Source: Littorina saxatilis (lineage: Eukaryota; Mollusca; Gastropoda; Littorinimorpha; Littorinidae). Taken from it: a stretch of DNA of 64,000 nt. Made by a program: the position numbers and the translations under genes. How positions within the stretch are numbered: position 1 is the stretch's first letter; every line of letters starts with the position of its first letter. A model generated the notes under the pieces. It saw only the letters and a list, made by a program, of their open reading frames with translations, made no database searches and was not told the origin of the DNA. The stretch is taken from positions 100,993,424-101,057,423 of the forward strand of contig NC_090245.1 in the NCBI RefSeq assembly GCF_037325665.1, read 5' to 3'. Of the stretch, positions 59,501 to 64,000 are shown piece after piece.

Positions 59501-62500
59501 TTATTTGTCTGTGATTTTTTCAAAGAAGAAAGAGCTGAGTTGTTACCACCTTACTATTGGAAAAAACCTAATGCACTTAAATTTAAAAAGTTGTTTGCTA
59601 CCAAGAAAAAGAAATTGCTAAAGAATATTTTGGACTTTATTAATAGAATTTGTAACAGTTTTTCATAATTTTTCTTTTATTTTTTTAATTTTTTTTTATT
59701 TTACTATATTAGCATATATCATGATTGTATTGATTGTATTTATTGTTCAAAATGCCCCCATGGGTTATGGACTAATAAACTTGAACTTGAACTTGAACTT
59801 TGTTAGGAAGATTTTGTGTCTTTGATGCTGAATTTAGTTCATCTGCCACTTCGTGTCTTCTTCTTCTTCTTCATCTACGTTCATGGGCTGAAAATCCCAC
59901 GTATACTTGTGTTTTTTTGCACCAGTGGGATTTTACGTGTATGACCGGTTTTACCCCACCATTTAGACAGCCATACGCCGCTTTCGAGGGAGCCACTTTG
60001 TGTCAAAGTCAGACACCTGAGGAGCAGTGAAACGAGGATTGTTAATTAATTCTACTGCATATCTCTCAGTGACACCAGCTTTGTAAGAGTTTATGTTTTC
60101 AGTACTAAATTATGTTCAACTGCCATTTCCTGTTGAAGTCACCTGGGGAGCAGTGAAATTAGGAGTGTTAATTCTACTTCATGGCTATTGATCTGTGTAA
60201 GGCCCCCCCAAAAAAATAGGTCTGTTTACGGTAACATAGGCCAAAAAAATAGGGTCGGTAGGTCGGGATTTTTTTTTTCTCTCCAAAAAACCATATTTTT
60301 ACGTTATTTTGCCAAAAAAACAAGATTTTTTATTTTTTTTAATTTTCCCAAATGCCAAAAAAAGTCTAGGGTCGCGCGAAAAAACTAGGGTCGGTCGGGT
60401 TACCGTAAACAGACCCTTTTTTTTTTTTTGCCTAACACCAGTTTTGTACAAGGGTGTGACTTCAGTACTGAATTTTGTTGATCTGCAACTTGCTATTGAA
60501 GTCACCTGAACAGCAGTGAAATTAAGGAGTGTTTAAATTCTACTTCATTGCTCTCCGTGTAAACACCAGTTTTGTACAAGTGTGAGACTTCAGTACTGCA
60601 TTTTGTTTTATCTCCCACTGACTTGGCGTTGATATCACATGCAGAAAAATAGTAAAGGGATGCTTACTTACAACAACAAAAATTGCTCTCTGTGTGACAC
60701 ATACCTGTCAAGCTCTTGTGGACTCTCACCATAAGATTTTGCTAACAAACCATAAGTTTGCACCAAAAAGCTTAAGACAACGTGCAAAATTGCAGAAGTC
60801 GTTAGATTAATCACCACAAGAACTAAATACATGCACACATACACACACAAAAACAAGAAATCAGCCTTATTTCACACATAAGAAAAACACACTTTTCTCA
60901 ACACTGAACTGCACTGTTTTATGCAATTTTGAAATGCAAAGCATATGTTTGAATGTAATTTTATTGTACCGAGAATCACCTAAATTTATATTGTACAAAG
61001 ACAGTACACTTCTAACCAGACACACATTTAGTGATCTGTCACCCCTCACAGAAACGCATGTGTGTCTCAACAATCAAGGACTTCTTCTTCTTCTTCTTCT
61101 GCGTTCGTGGGCTGAAACTCCCATGTAAACTCGTGTTTTTTTGCACGAGTGGAATTTTACGTGCATGACCGTTTTTTACCCCGCCATTTAGGCAGCCATA
61201 CGCCGTTTTTGGAGGAAGCATGCTGGGTATTTTCGTGTTTCTATAACCCACCGAACTCTGACATGGATTACAGGATCTTTTTCGTGCGCACTTGGTCTTG
61301 TGCTTACGTGTACACACGAGGGTGTCTGGACACCGAGGAGAGTCTGCACACAAAGTTGACTCTGAGTAATAAATCTCTCGCCGAACGTGGGGACGAACTC
61401 ATGCTGACAGCGGCCAACTGGATACAAATCCAGCGCGCTACCGACTGAGCTACATCCCCGCCCCAACAATCAAGGACAAATACCAGATCAAAAAAAATAT
61501 GACATGTACCGAAATGCTTTAGTTTGAGGTCGCGCATGTTTTAAAAACAAGTCGTATATGATCGGTTGTGACAGACATCCGGTGCCAACTTTCGCTCTCT
61601 ACCTCTTCAAAAATGCATCATAACGCCCGTATTTGTATTTATATGGCTTCACACTAGGTATAACGTGAGAAAATACTGTGTAGATACTAAAACAAAACAA
61701 AATATTACATGTAAATGCTTTAGTTTGAAGTCGCGCGTGTTCTAAAAACAAGTCCGACATGATCGGAGGTGACAGGAATCCGGCTACTTTCACTTTCGAT
61801 CGCTAGCTCTTCGAAAATGCCTCACAACTCCCTTAGTTTCATTTCTATGGCTTAAAGCTTCACACAACGTGAGAAAATACCTTGAAGATACCGAGAACAA
61901 CAACAATAATACATGTAAAGTTCTGCTTTAATTTGAGGTCGCGTGTGGTCAAGTGTTGTCGCACAGTACTCACGCAGTCAGATCGCGCTGACGGTGTGCA
62001 CATGCGCGTTGCCTTGTACTTCTGCCGGATCAGTTACCGCGAGATTTTTTAGTTGTTACTTTGTTCTCGGACGAACCTTTGCGAACTTTTTTTTATTTGA
62101 CCAAATTGTTTTGTAAACCCGTAAGATCTTCAGCATACGCCGTAAGACTTGAAAAACATCAAAATTCCGTAAGAATTACGCAAAAAACGTAAGACTTGAC
62201 AGGTATGGTGACACCAGCTTTGCAAAAATGTGTGTCTTCGGTACTGAATTATGTGCATCCGCCACTAGCTGCCATTGTCACCTGAAGAGTAGATTAATAA
62301 CCCTACAAGGAGTGCTTAGGGTGGTACCTGCATGCGCTGAACGAAAATCACTTGAACTAGCTAAATACATCCCCACACTGTTGGGACATTTTGGTGAAAT
62401 TTGTAAATCAAAGAAAATCTTAAATAAATAAGGCAGCTAGTGCTGTTTAAAGATCTGATAAACAAAGGGAAGTGTATCTCAGGGCTCTACGATGTATGCA

Positions 62501-62758
62501 TATAGTCATATGCATTTAGAGCGCTCATTTCCCTTTGTTTATCAGATGTGTAAATCAAAGGGCAACAGTAGGTGTCTTTTATTGGGAGGAGTCCATCTTG
62601 CAACACAAAAAGGGCTGACTTTTTCTTCATGTTCAACTCACCACTGCGTTCAGCCATCTCCCGAGCTTTGTCGAAAAAGACTCGAGCTTCGTCCACATCC
62701 TCTAGATGCACGAAAGCAAAGGCGTGGCCAGCCAGGCAGTGACCTTGACATCGCTGGG
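45983..62758 (-). CDS. TPR-repeat protein with CaaX tail (3' nine exons)
   Basis: Nine exons join in phase on the minus strand to about 396 codons; the 5' part is outside the window. Order: TPR-like helices (GHAFAFVHLEDVDEARVFFD, KAREMAERSG, then MRWYKKALEDLASG), an acidic run (about ten Asp/Glu), a Ser/Asp/Glu-rich stretch, a Pro-rich linker, Tyr motifs in tail context (TYENPQ, DYAELDF, PDYEPVEV) that resemble SH2-binding sites, and the C-terminus ESKTCAVM. CAVM fits a CaaX box, with Met favouring farnesylation, so membrane anchoring is likely. The TPR end resembles the TTC24 pattern as I remember it, but I cannot confirm the family. No break is visible. It converges on CEP120. Confidence 0.75.
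46547..46873 (+). mobile_element. 327-bp repeat, copy 2
   Basis: Same orientation as and nearly identical to 18978-19303, in the last intron of the TPR-CaaX gene. Confidence 0.8.
46883..47045. mobile_element. pogo/Tigger-type fragment
   Basis: Starts TACAGTGGTACCTGCGATG and contains GGACACCCTTGGGACCA, which resembles the ends of the Tigger relic at 9208. Right end uncertain. Confidence 0.5.
47064..47530. mobile_element. pogo-type MITE split by a TTAGGCC element
   Basis: Left half 47064-47148, right half 47441-47530 ending GGTTCCACTGTA. Confidence 0.85.
47149..47440. mobile_element. TTAGGCC TIR element, copy 2
   Basis: Close relative of 17458-17768, inserted inside the pogo-type MITE. Confidence 0.85.
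47543..47914 (+). mobile_element. SINE, head type B
   Basis: GACGGGCGCAGTGGCG head, B box AGTTCGAATCCCGG, shared body and a long (GAA)n tail. Flanks share TTGTTGTGA. Its tail lies 17 bp from a splice donor of the TPR-CaaX gene. Confidence 0.92.
47932..48004 (-). CDS. TPR-CaaX gene, penultimate exon
   Basis: Encodes SQDPDYEPVEVKGQAAQKSA. The acceptor GTGCTAG is chosen over GGTGGCAG because only it keeps the frame open. Confidence 0.7.
48658..48836. mobile_element. pogo-type MITE
   Basis: Full-length, TACAGTGGAACCCCCC to GGTTCCACTGTA. Confidence 0.88.
48971..49445. repeat. Tandem repeat, 150-200 bp, three copies
   Basis: Copies start AAAGCCACCTGC (48973, 49122, 49321) and end with AGCAAGAGAAAGCCTGCA. 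Each carries CTCTGTGAAAATGAA and AAAACTTACC. On the minus strand the latter reads GGTAAGTTTT, a donor-like site. Confidence 0.8.
50036..50770. repeat. 130-bp duplication flanking a TIR element
   Basis: ACTTGTTATTCT...CAGTCAACAGACAGTAAATA...AACAATTGGTG occurs at 50050-50180 and again at 50622-50757. Between them lies the GGCTCACGTAAG element. Confidence 0.75.
50184..50600. mobile_element. GGCTCACGTAAG TIR element, copy 1
   Basis: Left end GGCTCACGTAAG, right end CTTACGTGAGCC then TTGAAGGCTTCGCCTCTTG. Two (GT)n runs inside. A second copy runs off the window at 63775. Confidence 0.75.
51010..51287 (-). CDS. TPR-CaaX gene exon: Pro-rich and Tyr motifs
   Basis: Encodes RRAPPVPSLSPPRTL, TYENPQNPEMQINELYGTPS, KPTDYAELDFERKQQ and NYFVPTTDDE. 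Clean GAG/GTAAGG donor. Confidence 0.82.
51395..51462. repeat. Retroelement 3' tail (TATTG)n
   Basis: AGATGAATAAAGATTATTG followed by TATTG repeats; only the tail is left. Confidence 0.4.
51676..52009 (-). mobile_element. SINE, head type A
   Basis: Head at the right (inverse of GGGCGGGGATGTAGCTCAG); the left end abuts a (GTTT)n run rather than (GAA)n, and part of the 3' body is missing. Confidence 0.88.
52094..52185 (-). CDS. TPR-CaaX gene exon: Ser/acidic
   Basis: Encodes KHHSSSAESGSTDSASDCSD and DDESEEESE; disordered, possible casein kinase 2 targets. Confidence 0.78.
52750..52805 (-). CDS. TPR-CaaX gene exon (56 bp)
   Basis: Encodes TLQRSGAQQRVGADVHSQ; in phase with both neighbours. Confidence 0.68.
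52940..53253 (+). mobile_element. SINE, (AAAC)n-tailed type, with 11-bp TSD
   Basis: A box TGGCCTAGTGGTAAGGCG, B box GGGTTCGAACCCCGG, body unrelated to the other SINEs. Target duplication CAGTGTAAGGC at 52929-52939 and 53254-53264. Confidence 0.9.
53268..53508. repeat. 80-bp tandem repeat, 3 copies
   Basis: Unit CCGAAGAGAGGATACCTCCC ... TTGCCCAAAGTATA, nearly identical. Confidence 0.95.
53817..53968. repeat. 29-bp tandem repeat, 5 copies
   Basis: Unit CACAAATTGTGTAATAAGCT followed by TGACCCCTG. Confidence 0.95.
54002..54093 (-). CDS. TPR-CaaX gene exon: LGKTVRTPAE...
   Basis: Encodes LGKTVRTPAEDDGDEEAEQM and KALYKEQLGI; a short amphipathic helix after the acidic run. Confidence 0.8.
54549..54810. 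mobile_element. TTAGGCC TIR element, copy 3 (subtype 2)
   Basis: TTAGGCC ends with TGTTTACGGTAACCCGACC arms; the inner part differs from copies 1 and 2 (GCGCGACCCTAGAC). Confidence 0.78.
54924..55068. repeat. Imperfect 145-bp hairpin
   Basis: TTGCAAAAGCTCCGAC and GGTCAGAGCTTTTGCAA at the ends, TGTCGGAAACATGTG against CACGTGTTTCCGACA in the centre. MITE-like. Confidence 0.65.
55262..55450. repeat. 56-bp tandem repeat, 3 copies
   Basis: Unit CTTCGCGAAGCTGGCTACAC then GGAGCTTCATGCAGCACTGA; a 37-bp unit (AACATAAGCTGCAGAATGAT...) is also doubled just left, at 55124-55197. Confidence 0.9.
55501..55690. mobile_element. pogo-type MITE
   Basis: Diverged ends TACAGGGGAACCCGC and GGGCTCCACTGCA. Confidence 0.75.
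55789..56225. repeat. ~130-bp tandem repeat, 3-4 copies
   Basis: Unit with CTACAATCAACAACCATGCA and GGAGGGCTACAGATTGTACA, moderately diverged. Confidence 0.85.
56413..57134. mobile_element. piggyBac-type MITE (TTAA borders)
   Basis: TTAACCCCTTCACTGCC on the left and GGCAGTGAAGGGGTTAA on the right, 722 bp with both TTAA sites. Ends and target fit the piggyBac superfamily. No transposase. Confidence 0.8.
57381..57935 (-). mobile_element. 555-bp TIR element, copy 2
   Basis: Inverse orientation to 12291-12853 and almost identical; the 108-codon frame differs by one residue between copies. Confidence 0.82.
58021..58196 (-). CDS. TPR-CaaX gene exon: Pro then acidic run
   Basis: Encodes AAVIPFTQPPVAPAVAQPVS, then STEEEGDDDEDDDDDDGSSS. 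The acceptor TCCTAG keeps the frame; the nearer GGCAG would give a stop. Confidence 0.8.
58660..58819. mobile_element. pogo-type MITE (first of duplicated pair)
   Basis: TACAGTGGAACCTCCC to GGTTCCACTGTA. Confidence 0.85.
58967..59129. mobile_element. pogo-type MITE (second of duplicated pair)
   Basis: Carried along by the ~300-bp duplication rather than separately inserted. Ends 19 bp before the next exon (plus coordinates). Confidence 0.82.
59148..59419 (-). CDS. TPR-CaaX gene exon: last TPR helices
   Basis: Encodes GDFDTKWQMDEALGAVHFRM, SLDHLEKSMRWYKKALEDLA and VQDRVLEKYTLVQSLRKNAS; helical and TPR-like, with a ~25-residue loop (LPSPLTEDTRLKLPE) between helices. Confidence 0.88.
59455..59800 (+). 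mobile_element. LINE 3' end with (CTTGAA)n tail
   Basis: Plus-strand frame reads IGDEFHYLFVCDFFKEERAE, LLPPYYWKKPNALKFKKLFA, a common non-LTR ORF2 C-terminus. The 3' UTR ends ACTAATAAACTTGAACTTG. It lies antisense to the TPR-CaaX gene, about 35 bp before a splice acceptor. Confidence 0.75.
59857..59993 (-). mobile_element. SINE fragment (3' part)
   Basis: (GAA)n tail and shared body to the GGCTGTCTAAATGG block; head missing. Confidence 0.85.
60198..60435. mobile_element. TTAGGCC TIR element, copy 4 (subtype 2)
   Basis: Inverse orientation to 54549-54810; shares TCTAGGGTCGCGCGAAAAA. Confidence 0.78.
61081..61464 (-). mobile_element. SINE, head type A, with 12-bp TSD
   Basis: Target duplication AACAATCAAGGA at 61069-61080 and 61465-61476; (GAA)n tail on the left. 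Confidence 0.93.
61500..62640. other. Intron DNA with a diverged ~200-bp direct repeat
   Basis: Blocks with GCTTTAGTTTGA(G/A)GTCGCGC, CATGATCGG(T/A)(T/G)GTGACAG and ACGTGAGAAAATAC occur at about 61515-61690, 61718-61885 and partly 61928-61945. No coding region. The rest of this intron shows nothing nameable. Confidence 0.6.
62642..62758 (-). CDS. TPR-CaaX gene, most 5' exon in window
   Basis: 117 bp encoding QRCQGHCLAGHAFAFVHLED and VDEARVFFDKAREMAERS, a TPR helix pair. The upstream exons are not seen before the window ends. Confidence 0.85.
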
Positions 62759-63224
62759 CTGTAACACACACATAAGCAAGATCTAGATCAGCACTTTTCA
62801 AGACGTGTACGGGTAACGTCACCAAATCTAATTTTAACGTCACGCGTTTGCCAAGATCGGCAGTCTTGGTGGGAGCAAAACATCGTATGCATTTGGAACA
62901 TTGGAGAAAAAAGTGAGTCACGGGTGACGCAATATCTACACGTAAACGTACAGGTCTTTGCTACACGTTCGACCATCTAGACCACTGTATTGTGCAATGT
63001 CAGAACTTAATTATAGCCTAAGCACTTGTCCACCTGTTCTCCGGCCTTTTCTTCATTTCATTTTTTCATTTTCATTACTTTATTGTCTTATCGCTGGGAA
63101 ATTCAGGTTGCTTCCTCCCAGTGGAAAGCTAGCAGCAACAGAGTCGCGCTACCCAGGTGTGTGCGTGTTTAGGTGTAATCAGCCACCTGCACTTATGGCA
63201 GAATGACTAAGGTCTTTTACGTGC

Positions 63225-63367
63225 CACAGTGGTGACACGGGGGTGGAACATGGATACCGTCTCTGAGTCTGCACATGAAGTTGACCTGTGTCCGTCCCGG
63301 CCCGGATTTGAACCCGTGATCCTCAGATCACAAGTCCAGTGCTCTACCAACAGAGCTACCGGGCACC
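63225..63367 (-). mobile_element. SINE head (tRNA-like), separate type
   Basis: Inverse strand: GCCCGGTAGCTCTGTTGG...B box GGGTTCAAATCC, then ACAGGTCAACTTCATGTGCA. The remaining body probably continues left to about 63050. Confidence 0.7.
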
Positions 63368-63774
63368 CGTTTCAAGCTATATGTGTATGCCATGTACAGA
63401 CATGGACATTTTACTTACTGTTACCTGTGGATTATTTTGCAGGTAGTGCAGTCAATGCCATTTTCATGTAATAATAAGGTAATATAACTTCTAGTGCATT
63501 CAATGTAATAATTAGGTAATATAACATATATATGTAATATTATTTCACTTATTTCCGAAGTACCAATTTGCTTCTGGTGAATGGAAAATAGCTATCATTA
63601 TTAATTTTGGCTGCATACAAAGTATATACCCACACAAATTTCAGATAAGCTTGCCGAAACAGATCATTTTTGGGACTGGCCCTGAATTGTACATTTTGTT
63701 ACATGCTGCAAGAAGTACTATAAATGCCAAAAAATCTAACAAGACATGCCAATGATTCAACAAGACACAACAAA

Positions 63775-63841
63775 CAAGAGGCGAAGCCATCAAGGCTCAC
63801 GTAAGAAATCGACAAACAGTAACACAAACTTAATCAATCCG

Positions 63842-63928
<87 letters not shown>

Positions 63929-64000
63929 GCATAGGTGAAACTGTGCAAGAAAGCGAGACACAAGATCTAGATCTGTCTGTCTGCATGTACACTAGTCTCG
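63775..64000 (-). mobile_element. GGCTCACGTAAG TIR element, copy 2 (runs off window)
   Basis: Same terminus as 50600 read inversely (CAAGAGGCGAAGCC, GGCTCACGTAAG), and the same inner order: a (CA)n run at 63843-63921, then AGCATAGGTGAAACTGTGCA. Confidence 0.8.

Noticed and set aside
63843-63921. (CA)n run as a regulatory or Z-DNA feature
   Set aside because: Ordinary microsatellite inside a TIR element; nothing more is supported.

Overview
This is eukaryotic, animal DNA. The genes are split by GT-AG introns and about half or more of the window is repeats. The tRNA-headed SINEs with (GAA)n or (AAAC)n tails, the many TIR elements and the intron sizes fit a mollusc, probably a marine gastropod. 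That assignment is from pattern recognition and is not proven.

There are three host genes. (1) At 7040-7229 (minus) lies the first coding exon of a casein kinase 1 gamma gene (CSNK1G). Its first intron fills the window down to base 1. (2) At 8099-42792 (plus) lies a complete CEP120 gene, a centriole assembly protein. I could join 22 coding exons in phase into a 1001-residue protein, close to the 986 residues of human CEP120. CSNK1G and CEP120 start 870 bp apart on opposite strands, so they share a divergent promoter; the same two genes are divergent neighbours in vertebrates. (3) At 45983-62758 (minus) lie the last nine coding exons of a TPR-repeat protein with a long acidic, disordered tail ending in CAVM, a CaaX prenylation box. 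The 5' part of this gene lies outside the window. CEP120 and this gene converge, with candidate poly(A) signals about 440 bp apart.

The rest is a dense mobile-element landscape. The largest is a 6.1-kb DIRS-type tyrosine-recombinase retroelement (22563-28688) in CEP120 intron 9. It has inverted terminal repeats and the diagnostic internal complementary region, and it sits inside a SINE. Other elements are a Tigger/pogo relic nested in a LINE 3' end (8.8-10.7 kb), about ten copies of a pogo-type MITE with CAGTGGAACC ends, a hAT MITE, a piggyBac-type MITE, paired 555-bp and 327-bp TIR elements, four TTAGGCC elements, a fold-back element, and about sixteen SINE copies. Several minisatellites lie in introns, two of them directly against CEP120 splice acceptors.

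Signals the ordinary annotation does not explain: a 15-bp box repeated at about 175-bp spacing in the first 1.2 kb; mobile elements that repeatedly begin 11-38 bp downstream of splice donors; and SINEs that share one body but carry different tRNA-like heads.
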